Assembly (NCBI GenBank): GCA_017542245.1
Contig: JAFXXN010000018.1
Coordinates: 1 to 40,372 of the forward strand
DNA from: Lachnospiraceae bacterium
GTDB lineage: Bacteria > Bacillota > Clostridia > Lachnospirales > Lachnospiraceae
Reading direction: 5' to 3'
DNA length: 40,372 bases
The notes under the pieces: model-generated
Database searches by the model: none
Told to the model about the DNA's origin: nothing
Seen by the model: only the letters and a program-made list of their open reading frames with translations
Part shown: positions 33,631-40,372 of the stretch, one piece after another
Numbering within the stretch: the stretch's first letter is position 1
Layout: each line of letters starts with the position of its first letter
Position numbers and translations under genes: made by a program

Positions 33631-34515
33631 TCAGATATTAATTATGCCATCAAAGGTAGATAGAAGCTGCATCTCTTTTCCGTTAACATATACAGGAAGC
33701 TTAAGCATCCTGCCGCCGGTAACGGTTACCGTTTCCTCTCTGTAAATAGGAGGAAGCATATCCACAAATACCTTTGAAGCGATCTTAGTTGCAAACATAC
33801 CGTTGATACAATTGATAAATTCAGCCACGGCATCTAATGAATCAAGATCAACCTTATCAAACTCTTCTTTTGCAAAAGCTCCTGCGATACTCAGTAAAGC
33901 TTCTTCAGTTCCGACTATACCTATGGCTGCTTTTGTGTCTCCCGCAAGGCACTGGAAAGCCACTCCCTTTGCCTGTAAAGAAGATACCCATGATGCTCTT
34001 CCGATATATGCATCGTTATCGATAAGACGGAGAAGTGTACGAACTGCCACAAGCACATGCTCTAACTGAAGTTCTTCGCAGTCCTCGGGAACAAACAGCG
34101 GAACTATCCTGTCTGAATCTCCCGATTTAAGAGCCTCCATATCCGTAGTCGTAAATGCAAGCGCTTTCTGGTAATCAACAAATGCACTTTCAAATTCCTT
34201 CAGCGTCATAAATCCGTTATCCGTAACTGCCTGAGCAAATGTCAGATACTGATTACCCTGAAGTCCTAAAAGCCTGCCAACCTGGTCATCCGTCAGATAG
34301 CCTTTCTCAACAGCAATATCGCCGAATCTCTTATCCATAACAGCCTGAAGTTTATTAACCTCTTCGGACTGCTCCAGTGTCATAAGCTTTTCAGTAACAG
34401 CTATGAGTCCGAGCTTAACCCTTACTTTTTTCTGAGTTTCAAACGCCCTCTCAAGCTGGTCTAAAGTAAGCATCCCTGCCTTTACCAGATAATTGCCAAA
34501 TAATTGATTGATCAT
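33631..34515 (-). CDS. CheX-like phosphatase with an N-terminal MshEN-like repeat region
   Basis: A 294-residue fusion. Residues 6-116 form four repeats about 28-29 residues apart, starting near 6, 34, 63 and 91, each like FGxxLVxxGxLTxxQLxxAxxxQ. This is the pattern of MshEN, a c-di-GMP-binding domain of two such motifs, so two MshEN-like units may be present. A linker follows. The C-terminal part (about 140-294) is CheX/CheC-like, with the phosphatase motif ExxN at 232-235 (EFIN) followed by NCING and a TVTGG segment. It lies directly upstream of the CheY gene. Substrate and c-di-GMP binding are inference. Confidence 0.82.
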   Translation of the reverse strand: MINQLFGNYLVKAGMLTLDQLERAFETQKKVRVKLGLIAVTEKLMTLEQSEEVNKLQAVMDKRFGDIAVEKGYLTDDQVGRLLGLQGNQYLTFAQAVTDNGFMTLKEFESAFVDYQKALAFTTTDMEALKSGDSDRIVPLFVPEDCEELQLEHVLVAVRTLLRLIDNDAYIGRASWVSSLQAKGVAFQCLAGDTKAAIGIVGTEEALLSIAGAFAKEEFDKVDLDSLDAVAEFINCINGMFATKIASKVFVDMLPPIYREETVTVTGGRMLKLPVYVNGKEMQLLSTFDGIINI

Positions 34516-34546
34516 AACATACCTCCTTGCACGCTACTCTACAATC

Positions 34547-34552
34547 ATTATA
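34547..34552 (-). promoter_or_regulatory. -10 element upstream of the CheX-like gene
   Basis: TATAAT (34552-34547 on the minus strand), about 30 bases before the start. No good -35 is seen at the usual distance. Confidence 0.4.
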
Positions 34553-34622
34553 CTACAATTTTACCAAAAATGGAAGAGAAATTTTAATATTTTTGCACTT
34601 TTTAGCTAAATTTTATCACCGA

Positions 34623-34973
34623 TTATTCTTTCTCCTCGGTGCTTCCGGGCTTCTCAACCTCAGTGATAGCGGTCTTTTTCATAGGTATACGGCAGTTTTT
34701 GTTGCTTCCGAATTCAACTATTACCACCTCATCCATAACATCTATGACAACACCGTAGAAACCGCTGGTAGTAAGAACACTGTCTCCGATCTCAAGCGCC
34801 GAAACCATAGCATCCAACTGTTTTTGCTGCTTCTTCTGTGGTCTGAATATTACAAAGTAAAATACAGCACCGATGATAACAATATAAATAATCGGTAAAA
34901 GCATTCCTCCAAGAGGATTGGATGCTTCACTGCTTGCTGTTGCATCTGCAGTCAAAAAAGTTAAAAAATTCAT
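34623..34973 (-). CDS. yajC: Preprotein translocase accessory subunit YajC
   Basis: A 116-residue protein with one membrane helix (about 25-44, PIIYIVIIGAVFYFVIFRP) followed by the conserved RPQKKQQKQ and a cytoplasmic beta-rich domain (GDSVLTTSGFYGVV, EFG). It is part of the Sec holo-translocon with SecDF. The start codon overlaps the tgt stop (ATGA), as usual for the tgt-yajC pair; secDF is not here. A weak hairpin follows the stop. Confidence 0.95.
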   Translation of the reverse strand: MNFLTFLTADATASSEASNPLGGMLLPIIYIVIIGAVFYFVIFRPQKKQQKQLDAMVSALEIGDSVLTTSGFYGVVIDVMDEVVIVEFGSNKNCRIPMKKTAITEVEKPGSTEEKE

Positions 34974-36118
34974 AACTGATCTCCTTTTTTCTTTTCTCTT
35001 GAAAAGCCCTCAAACTTTTCTTTTTTATATTCCGCATATCTTCCTTCTTCTATAGCCTTCCGGATTTCCTCCGTAAGATGGTTATAAAAGTAAAGATTAT
35101 GTGTCACCATAAAACGCATCCCCAGCATTTCCTTTGCCTTAAGGAGATGTCTTATATATGCCCGCGAATGATTCCTGCAGACAGGGCAGTTACATTTTTC
35201 ATCGAGAGGTCTGTCATCAGTCTCGTAACAGGCATTCATCAAATTGATCTTTCCTTCGGAAGTGTAGGCATGCCCATGTCTTCCGTTTCTTGTAGGATAA
35301 ACGCAGTCAAAGAAGTCAACGCCTCTTTCCACAGCCTCCAGAATATTCTCCGGAGTTCCCACACCCATAAGGTATACCGGTTTATTTCCCGGAAGTTCCG
35401 GAACAACAGCATCAAGTATCCTGTACATTTCGGAATGTTCTTCGCCGACAGCAAGCCCTCCGACAGCATACCCGGGAAGGTCAAATTCTCCTATCCTTTT
35501 CGCATGTTCAATACGTATATCCTCGTAAACACCGCCCTGATTGATTCCGAACAACATCTGTTCCCGGTTGATCGTATCATCCTTTTGGTTCAGTTCGGTC
35601 ATTTTTTTAATACACCTTTCAAGCCATCTGGTCGTCCGGTCTACCGATTTTCTGATATATTCCTTTTCAGCAACACTCGAAGGACATTCATCAAAAGCCA
35701 TGGCTATGGTAGAGGCAAGATTTGACTGAATCTGCATGCTTTCTTCAGGCCCCATGAAAATCTTTCTTCCATCCACATGGGAATTAAAGGAAACACCTTC
35801 TTCGGTTATTTTTCTTAAATTTGCCAAAGAAAAAACCTGAAATCCTCCGGAATCCGTAAGTATCGGTCTGTCCCAGTTCATAAACTTATGCAGGCCGCCA
35901 AGTTTCTTTATTACTTCATCTCCCGGTCTGACATGCAGGTGATATGTGTTTGAAAGCTCCACCTGTGTACCTATCTCTTTAAGGTCCTCTGTAGAAACAG
36001 CTCCCTTTATTGCTGCTGAAGTGCCCACATTCATAAACACCGGTGTCTGTATGGTACCATGAACCGTTACAAACTCACCACGTTTAGCTCTTCCGTCTTT
36101 TTTAATTATTTTAAACAC
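34970..36118 (-). CDS. tgt: Queuine/preQ1 tRNA-guanine transglycosylase
   Basis: Exchanges guanine 34 for preQ1 in His, Asn, Asp and Tyr tRNAs. The 382-residue enzyme has TDSGGFQVFSL with the general-base Asp, FGINQGG and the nucleophile Asp in FFDCVYPTRNGRHG. The zinc site CNCPVC plus a later Cys/His is also present. The GTG at 36118 has GGAG six bases upstream (36125-36128), and the resulting start MFKIIKKDGRAKRGEF fits the family. An ATG at 36154 has no ribosome site. The yajC start overlaps its stop. Confidence 0.94.
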   Translation of the reverse strand: MFKIIKKDGRAKRGEFVTVHGTIQTPVFMNVGTSAAIKGAVSTEDLKEIGTQVELSNTYHLHVRPGDEVIKKLGGLHKFMNWDRPILTDSGGFQVFSLANLRKITEEGVSFNSHVDGRKIFMGPEESMQIQSNLASTIAMAFDECPSSVAEKEYIRKSVDRTTRWLERCIKKMTELNQKDDTINREQMLFGINQGGVYEDIRIEHAKRIGEFDLPGYAVGGLAVGEEHSEMYRILDAVVPELPGNKPVYLMGVGTPENILEAVERGVDFFDCVYPTRNGRHGHAYTSEGKINLMNACYETDDRPLDEKCNCPVCRNHSRAYIRHLLKAKEMLGMRFMVTHNLYFYNHLTEEIRKAIEEGRYAEYKKEKFEGFSREKKKGDQL

Positions 36119-36214
36119 TATGTGCTCCGTTTCTTCTTGGTTACATATACACATTTCTTACAACCGGAAAAACATCCTGACTGCATTTCCGTATTTTATG
36201 TCGAAATCTCTTCT

Positions 36215-36243
36215 ATTATATATGGATTTTTCAAAAAAGGCAA
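36215..36243 (-). promoter_or_regulatory. Sigma-A promoter of tgt-yajC
   Basis: TTGCCT (36243-36238), 17 bp and TATAAT (36220-36215) on the minus strand. Confidence 0.7.
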
Positions 36244-36279
36244 GTAATTTATTTTGTTTTAAGAATTACCCGGATTATC

Positions 36280-36320
36280 TTGACACATAAGTACAGGATA
36301 TGTATACTTATAGAATATAG
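36280..36320 (+). promoter_or_regulatory. Promoter with operator-like inverted repeat of the FliM-motif gene
   Basis: TTGACA (36280-36285), 17 bp and TATACT (36303-36308). ATAAGTA and TACTTAT (36287-36293 and 36305-36311) form an inverted repeat across the spacer and the -10. The 18 bases from 36303 match 2949-2966 at 17 positions. Confidence 0.7.
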
Positions 36321-36349
36321 ATTATGATGATCGTCCGGAGGAAATGTCA

Positions 36350-36883
36350 ATGGAAAACAAAACCCTTCTTACTCAAACAGAAATCGATACCCTGATCACA
36401 TTTCTCGAAAACCATGATGATACACCCATAGGCGCAGTCCTTGACCAGAGCAGCATCGATAAGCTTATAGAAATCATCAAATACAATAATAATAAAGGTA
36501 TCTTTTTCAGTAAAGAAACCTCTATCGATCTCACATCTCAAGAAAATGCTTTACAATTAAAAAATTCATCAGGGAATATCCTCGATCCCGAAGCTTGCTC
36601 AATTATTTATGAAAAGGGAGAGGACGGATTTGCAAAAATCTTCTGTTTGGACAGTACAACCAATACCCTCATAAAGCTTACACCTTCATGCTTAATCCAA
36701 AAAGATTTCATAGAGGATGATTCAAAATGGGGATTTGCAGTTCCTCCCCGTACACTTTTAAAACTGTCCAGACTCTTTAATATAAAGTGTTCTGCAGATA
36801 CTCTTCTTAATGCAGAGCGGGATTTCGCTGAGATTATGTACGGTGACAGGAACGCTAAAATTGCTGATTTCTATATGAAATAA
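36350..36883 (+). CDS. Unknown protein with two FliM-type LxQxxIDxLI motifs
   Basis: A 177-residue soluble protein of unrecognised family. The N-terminus carries two copies of a FliM-like motif: LTQTEIDTLI (7-16) and LDQSSIDKLI (31-40). FliM begins with LSQDEIDALL, its CheY-binding peptide. The rest, with no membrane helix, includes PEACSIIYEKGEDG and SKWGFAVPPRTLLKLSRLF. The ATG at 36350 has GGAGG eight bases upstream; the ATG at 36344 has only two bases of spacing. A strong promoter precedes it. The motif match is the only clue, and a role in CheY signalling is inference. Confidence 0.65.
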   Translation: MENKTLLTQTEIDTLITFLENHDDTPIGAVLDQSSIDKLIEIIKYNNNKGIFFSKETSIDLTSQENALQLKNSSGNILDPEACSIIYEKGEDGFAKIFCLDSTTNTLIKLTPSCLIQKDFIEDDSKWGFAVPPRTLLKLSRLFNIKCSADTLLNAERDFAEIMYGDRNAKIADFYMK

Positions 36884-36892
36884 AAAAAATTG

Positions 36893-36921
36893 TTGACAAT
36901 AACGAAAATTTGTAGTAATAT
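36893..36921 (+). promoter_or_regulatory. Promoter of the tRNA-Trp gene
   Basis: TTGACA (36893-36898), 17 bp and TAATAT (36916-36921), immediately after the stop codon of the preceding gene. Confidence 0.75.
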
Positions 36922-36940
36922 CTTCAAGTACGTAAAATAA

Positions 36941-37013
36941 AGGGGTATAGTTCAGCTGGTAGAATAACGGTCTCCAAAACCGCAGGTCGTGGGTTCGAAT
37001 CCTACTGCCCCTG
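36941..37013 (+). tRNA. tRNA-Trp (anticodon CCA)
   Basis: A 73-base cloverleaf with acceptor stem AGGGGTA/TGCCCCT (one G-U pair), T-arm GTTCGAATC and anticodon loop CTCCAAA, giving CCA. The 3' CCA is not encoded (the sequence continues TGTAACG), as in many Clostridia. It has its own promoter and terminator. Confidence 0.93.
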
Positions 37014-37017
37014 TGTA

Positions 37018-37040
37018 ACGGCTCATCACGAGCCGTTTTT
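37018..37040 (+). terminator. Terminator of the tRNA-Trp transcript
   Basis: A 7-bp stem ACGGCTC/GAGCCGT (37018-37024, 37030-37036) with loop ATCAC, followed by a T-rich run. Confidence 0.88.
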
Positions 37041-37062
37041 CTTTTGCCTATATAGCTTTCCC

Positions 37063-37094
37063 TTGACAAAAAGCCGGTACAGGGATACTATAAT
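37063..37094 (+). promoter_or_regulatory. Promoter of the LURP-one-like gene
   Basis: TTGACA (37063-37068) followed by GATACTATAAT. The -10 is TACTAT at 17 bp or TATAAT at 20 bp. Confidence 0.55.
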
Positions 37095-37124
37095 TATATA
37101 TAAATCAACCTATGGAGGTTCTGT

Positions 37125-37592
37125 ATGGGACAGCTTATAATGATTCAAAAAGCTTTGGCTTTAAAAGAAAGCTATGAAGTCTATCTGGATAATGAATTAA
37201 AGTATTTTATAAAGAAGCGTAAATTATTAAAAACAAAACCGGCTTATGATATTTCAACCGAAAACGGTGTCGTTGCTACAGCTGAAGTGATCAGTGCTAC
37301 CTCACCTCTTATTTACAAACTCACCTTCGGTGACAAAGATTTTGGCGAAGTCTGTTATAAGGAAGTACCCGGCGTCAACAAACTTACATTTACGGAAAAA
37401 GGCCTGGAAATTGACGGAAACAGTAACCTGAACGAATTTACGGTAAAAGACAGGGACAAAAAAATCATAGGTACCGTTAAGAAGACCATTGTCTCCATAA
37501 AAGATACCTATGAGATAAATTACATTAATGATTCCGATGAGCTTCTCTTTGCTATTATAGGACTTTTGATAGATGAAACTTTCCATGGCTGA
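37125..37592 (+). CDS. LURP-one-related (YxjI-like) protein
   Basis: A 155-residue protein with alternating beta-strands and the phrases KLLKTKPAYDIST, YKLTFGDKDFGEV, FTVKDRDKKIIGTVKK and DTYEINY. This is the pattern of the tubby-like LURP-one-related/YxjI fold (beta-barrel, possible phospholipid scramblase-type relative). Function in bacteria is unknown. The match is by pattern only, with a moderate chance of being another beta-barrel family. GGAGG lies six bases before the ATG. It is transcribed alone and convergent with the XpaC-like gene. Confidence 0.6.
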   Translation: MGQLIMIQKALALKESYEVYLDNELKYFIKKRKLLKTKPAYDISTENGVVATAEVISATSPLIYKLTFGDKDFGEVCYKEVPGVNKLTFTEKGLEIDGNSNLNEFTVKDRDKKIIGTVKKTIVSIKDTYEINYINDSDELLFAIIGLLIDETFHG

Positions 37593-37627
37593 TTCTTTTT
37601 CTCCATGACAGTCATCTTTTTAAGAAC

Positions 37628-38737
37628 TCATTTCGGAAGAAGCAGGTTTCCGTTGCTCCTTTCAGCATCGTCAAGCATCTTTCCAATAACTCCGCCACTC
37701 AGCTTAGTCTCAAGAAGACTTTCCGATACGGCCTTGTCATAGTCCATAGTCAGAAGCTTAATGGTCTTATCCAGATTGCCTCTGATGATATCCATACATT
37801 CAATGCTGTTTGGAGTTTCAATACCATTTTCATATAATTTCCCGTATAGCTCAAGTGTCTTCTGCATTTCGGGCAGATAAAAAAACTTCACTTTCGACTT
37901 TGCGGTTTTATTTCCGGTCTTTTCGAGTGCCTCGAAAAGACCGTTTATTTCATCTACTTTTTCTTTAATTCCGGAATCTTCTATTCCTTTAGCATCAAGT
38001 CTTAAATTATCAGGCGAGATCTCAGGTTCTGAAACAGATACGCTTAAGAGGTTTTTTTCATTTCTTATCAGTCTTTTCTTTCTGTCTTTTACCACTGCCT
38101 CTTTTACTTTTTTAACATTATATGATACTGTAAGAGTCGCCATACATATAACTACTATGGCAAAAACAGAAATAGAGATCGGGCTGAAAGATAATGCACA
38201 TACTATCCCGGCAGCAACTGCCAGGAACATAAACAGAAGATTCGAAAACATTGATTTTGAAAACTCAACTTCTATCCCGTTTTCGTCCTCAACCTCATTC
38301 ACCGAAGGTAATGCTGCCTGTTCAAGAATCTGTTCTTCAGAGGTTATCCTTTTAAAATACTGGTACAGTGCATACTTTATGTATGAATTGTCAAAGTCAT
38401 TACTTACATCATCAAATTTTAATTCTTCGACACATCTGTCACAAACCAGAATATCCTCCGAAATTGCAGTCCATCTAAGACCATGCAAAAGTACTGCCTG
38501 TCCCTCGTTAAAAACTATTTCTCTTTTTTCACCGGGTTCATATTCTATTACAGGCCTTAACCCCACTGTAGTATCAGAGCAGAAAGTTCCGAATCTGTCT
38601 ATCACGCCTTCCTCGTTTACAAAGCCGCATCGTTTTGGCTGTGTTTCGGCTTTATCAAGCCAAAATCGCCGCCCCGGATTGGGAAGAATATATTTATGCC
38701 GGTCATACTCTTCTGCCGTAAGTATCCTATATTTCAT
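37628..38737 (-). CDS. Membrane protein with an XpaC-like C-terminal domain
   Basis: A 369-residue protein. Residues about 1-65 contain WLDKAETQPKRCGFVN and GLRPVIEYEPG, which resemble DUF6273-type domains. CDRCVE (99-104) may bind metal. Two membrane helices (about 165-183 and 187-206) form a hairpin. The C-terminal 120 residues match the XpaC pattern: FFYLPEMQKTLELYGKLYE and VIGKMLDDAE. XpaC/TelA proteins are linked to envelope stress; the function here is unknown. It starts 16 bases after the zinc-ribbon gene stop, so they are probably cotranscribed. GGAG lies about eight bases before the ATG. Confidence 0.75.
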   Translation of the reverse strand: MKYRILTAEEYDRHKYILPNPGRRFWLDKAETQPKRCGFVNEEGVIDRFGTFCSDTTVGLRPVIEYEPGEKREIVFNEGQAVLLHGLRWTAISEDILVCDRCVEELKFDDVSNDFDNSYIKYALYQYFKRITSEEQILEQAALPSVNEVEDENGIEVEFSKSMFSNLLFMFLAVAAGIVCALSFSPISISVFAIVVICMATLTVSYNVKKVKEAVVKDRKKRLIRNEKNLLSVSVSEPEISPDNLRLDAKGIEDSGIKEKVDEINGLFEALEKTGNKTAKSKVKFFYLPEMQKTLELYGKLYENGIETPNSIECMDIIRGNLDKTIKLLTMDYDKAVSESLLETKLSGGVIGKMLDDAERSNGNLLLPK

Positions 38738-38753
38738 AGCTTCTCCATATAGT

Positions 38754-40106
38754 TTAATACTTCTTGAACATAGCCTTCATTCTTCCGAGTTGACTGTTGT
38801 TCGGATTATCGTAGAAAATAACTGAAACCATTCTGTTTCCTACACTTCTTACACAAAAATAGCATTTTAGCTTAAGTGTACCCTGCTGTATATCAATAGA
38901 TCTGCACTTGTATACGCAGTCACCTAAAAGCATATCCGGTTCAGCGACATAGTTACTAAAACCTTGGAATAAATCCATACCTATTTCGTTTTCAGCTAAA
39001 AAATCTTCCTCGCTTTTTCCAAACCATCCGGTTTCAACATTGAACACCAGGATTCCTATTCCGGTTCCTTCCATGTAAAAGAATTCCAGATCGATTCCGC
39101 TTGTGTTGTTAGCGCTTAAACCCATTCTGCTTGCAATGGCATTTCCGCTCATATAACTGTATCTGTCGGTATATGCTCCGATATCTTCAATCCTCATCTC
39201 TGCCCACTCATTTGAATAACTGACCGTGAGCTTTCCGTCAGTAACATGCTCAGAAATTATACCGTCTTTGCAATCGTCATACTTGACGCCCTTATCATTT
39301 GCTTTCAAACTATTGATATGGAAGATCACATATGCCCCTACAGCAATAATAACAAGGGCTATGAGCAGCGGCAGTATCTTTTTAAAAGTACTCGGTTTTT
39401 CAGTCGGTATTGCATCATATGAGCCGCGTGAATAAGGAGAAGCATATTGTGAATTAGGTGCTCCTGAATTATCCATTCCGCTTCTATAACTTTCATACCG
39501 GTTGCTCACCTCGGTACTAAACTGCTTTTGTGTTGAGCTGAACTGATTCTGGGGCGTATTGGGCGACGATCCGCTCTGCCATACGGCTCCGCCATATCTT
39601 GAATTTACAGCTGAACCCGTACCTGCTCCGGAAATACCATAAGATCCCGCACCTGCAGAACCGCTCGTCTGAGCTGTGCTGTCAGTTTCTCCGGTATTTA
39701 CCCTATATACACGTTCCCCATACATGGCACTGTTCTGTGCATTCATTTCCGAAAGCTTTTTGGCTATCGGATCGTACACTTCAGGTTTTTCCTCTACAAC
39801 AACAGGTTTACTCTCGGCTTCGGTTTTAGCCTCTTCTGTTACTGTTGCGCTGTCTTTTTCCTCCAATGAGTTTTTAAATTTCTTAAATGCAGCATTCGGA
39901 TCAAATCCCCCCGGATACTCTGTCTTTGTTTTTACAGGTTCTGCCTGGGGCGTATCTCCGGCTTTAGCCGCACGCTGTCTCGCAGCCTCAGTATAGTCCA
40001 TACCGCAGCTTGGACATACAAGAGCACTGAACATTTTCATCGCTCCACAATTCGGACAAAGATCCGATTCTGATGAATATGAGCCAAATCCATTCAAATC
40101 ACTCAT
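38754..40106 (-). CDS. Zinc-ribbon membrane protein of unknown function
   Basis: The 450-residue protein begins with a zinc ribbon (C17-x2-C20-x10-C31-x2-C34). A long, low-complexity cytoplasmic linker rich in Ser/Gly/Asn/Gln follows (about 100-235). One membrane helix lies at about 244-264, then an exterior domain of about 185 residues with two pairs of cysteines (GDCVYKC, KCYFC). The N-terminal zinc ribbon is expected inside the cell, so the protein would span N-in, C-out. It leads an operon with the XpaC-like gene. AGGAAGGGG precedes the ATG, and a strong promoter lies upstream. Confidence 0.75.
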   Translation of the reverse strand: MSDLNGFGSYSSESDLCPNCGAMKMFSALVCPSCGMDYTEAARQRAAKAGDTPQAEPVKTKTEYPGGFDPNAAFKKFKNSLEEKDSATVTEEAKTEAESKPVVVEEKPEVYDPIAKKLSEMNAQNSAMYGERVYRVNTGETDSTAQTSGSAGAGSYGISGAGTGSAVNSRYGGAVWQSGSSPNTPQNQFSSTQKQFSTEVSNRYESYRSGMDNSGAPNSQYASPYSRGSYDAIPTEKPSTFKKILPLLIALVIIAVGAYVIFHINSLKANDKGVKYDDCKDGIISEHVTDGKLTVSYSNEWAEMRIEDIGAYTDRYSYMSGNAIASRMGLSANNTSGIDLEFFYMEGTGIGILVFNVETGWFGKSEEDFLAENEIGMDLFQGFSNYVAEPDMLLGDCVYKCRSIDIQQGTLKLKCYFCVRSVGNRMVSVIFYDNPNNSQLGRMKAMFKKY

Positions 40107-40165
40107 TTGATTTTCCCCTTCCTAGAAAACTCCAATAATGTCAAATGCCTTCTTCTAAATACAAC

Positions 40166-40184
40166 ATGATGACAATATCATCAT
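40166..40184. promoter_or_regulatory. Palindrome downstream of the zinc-ribbon gene promoter
   Basis: ATGATGA-CAATA-TCATCAT is a perfect 7-bp inverted repeat at the predicted transcript start, so it could be an operator or a 5'-terminal mRNA hairpin. Confidence 0.5.
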
Positions 40185-40191
40185 ATTCTAC

Positions 40192-40220
40192 ATTATCCTA
40201 AAATTTTAGGTACATGTCAA
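40192..40220 (-). promoter_or_regulatory. Promoter of the zinc-ribbon gene
   Basis: TTGACA (40220-40215), 17 bp and GATAAT (40197-40192) on the minus strand. The spacer contains the 14-bp perfect palindrome CCTAAAATTTTAGG (40197-40210). Confidence 0.75.
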
Positions 40221-40231
40221 GATTTTTGTGC

Positions 40232-40280
40232 AAAAAATAACCCTGTCTATTACATACTTAAATCTGTAATAAACAGGGTT
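40232..40280 (-). terminator. Terminator of a gene that lies mostly outside the window
   Basis: A 15-of-16-bp stem (40239-40254 and 40265-40280, loop TACTTAAATC) followed on the minus strand by ATTTTTT. It would end a minus-strand gene to the right of the window. Confidence 0.75.
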
Positions 40281-40336
40281 AAATGTTTTAATCGGATACT
40301 ACGGCGGATATTTACCGATCCGTAGCAATTACTCCT

Positions 40337-40372
40337 TTATCCTTCGATCATTATGGTCTTCTTCTCCGGAAT
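40337..40372 (-). CDS. Possible C-terminal end of a further minus-strand gene
   Basis: One frame reads IPEKKTIMIEG followed by TAA at 40339-40337. A strong terminator about 60 bases downstream fits a gene ending here. Another frame is open to a TAA near 40331-40329, so the frame is not certain and the product cannot be named. Confidence 0.25.
   Translation of the reverse strand: MPEKKTIMIEG

Noticed and set aside
34620-34650. Terminator after yajC (CACCGA ... TCGGTG)
   Set aside because: Only six pairs around a 13-base loop overlapping the stop codon, with a poor T-tract; too weak to call as a feature.
35078-35725. 215-codon plus-strand frame inside tgt
   Set aside because: tgt shows all family motifs on the minus strand; the plus frame has no ribosome site and no recognisable domain.
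40299-40325. Hairpin CTACGG ... CCGTAG near the right end
   Set aside because: The stem is interrupted and there is no T-run on either strand; no function could be supported.

Overview
The window looks like chromosomal DNA from an anaerobic Firmicute of the class Clostridia. The most likely family is Lachnospiraceae, and the gene set would fit a Butyrivibrio-like genome. The evidence is moderate-to-low G+C, strong GGAGG ribosome binding sites, an rnfCDGEAB cluster, a PPi-type phosphofructokinase, the [FeFe]-hydrogenase maturase HydF, a CarD-type regulator, DUF1292 and Big_2 proteins, and a CheX-type phosphatase. No phage, insertion sequence with transposase, CRISPR array or rRNA was seen. One tRNA gene (Trp, CCA anticodon) is present. 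Genus and species are inference.

Layout. 1-2760 (minus) is the 5' part of a very large secreted leucine-rich-repeat protein built from repeated EF-hand/LRR/Ig-like modules. An AT-rich regulatory region with repeated TATAGTATA sites separates it from a small XRE regulator and an AEC transporter (3.0-4.4 kb). 4.5-9.6 kb (minus) holds central metabolism and folding genes: pfp, pgi, a DUF1292 protein and a membrane-anchored trigger-factor-like foldase. 9.6-12.7 kb is a response regulator, histidine kinase and methyltransferase operon. 13.0-18.0 kb (plus) holds a Big_2 surface protein, then a ComEC-like lipoprotein, a MATE exporter, miaA and rapZ. 18.1-24.3 kb (minus) has a PP2C phosphatase with a sensor domain, an RsbW-like ATPase, HydF and an EAL protein with a degenerate GGDEF domain. 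24.5-29.9 kb is the complete Rnf complex. 30.0-36.1 kb (minus) has a DUF2974 hydrolase-like protein, CarD, an OGG1-like glycosylase, a small unknown protein, CheY, a CheX-like protein with MshEN-like repeats, YajC and Tgt. 36.3-40.1 kb has an unknown protein with two FliM-like motifs, tRNA-Trp, a LURP-one-like protein, and a zinc-ribbon/XpaC-like membrane pair.

How the genes fit together. Pgi and the reversible PPi-PFK serve glycolysis. Rnf couples ferredoxin oxidation to NAD reduction and ion pumping. HydF supports a [FeFe]-hydrogenase encoded elsewhere. Signalling genes are unusually dense: c-di-GMP turnover, partner switching, a two-component system, and a CheY plus phosphatase pair. The most interesting candidates are the CheX-like protein with two N-terminal MshEN-like (possible c-di-GMP-binding) repeat pairs, the protein with two FliM-type motifs, the PP2C/RsbW-like pair joined to hydF, a Cys-rich tail on RnfE, a 47-bp dispersed hairpin repeat, and the paired operator-like sites upstream of the XRE gene. 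There is no gene-free stretch longer than 300 bases. The larger intergenic regions (2761-3033, 12738-12988, 24316-24544, 40107-40372) are described as regulatory sites, repeats or terminators.
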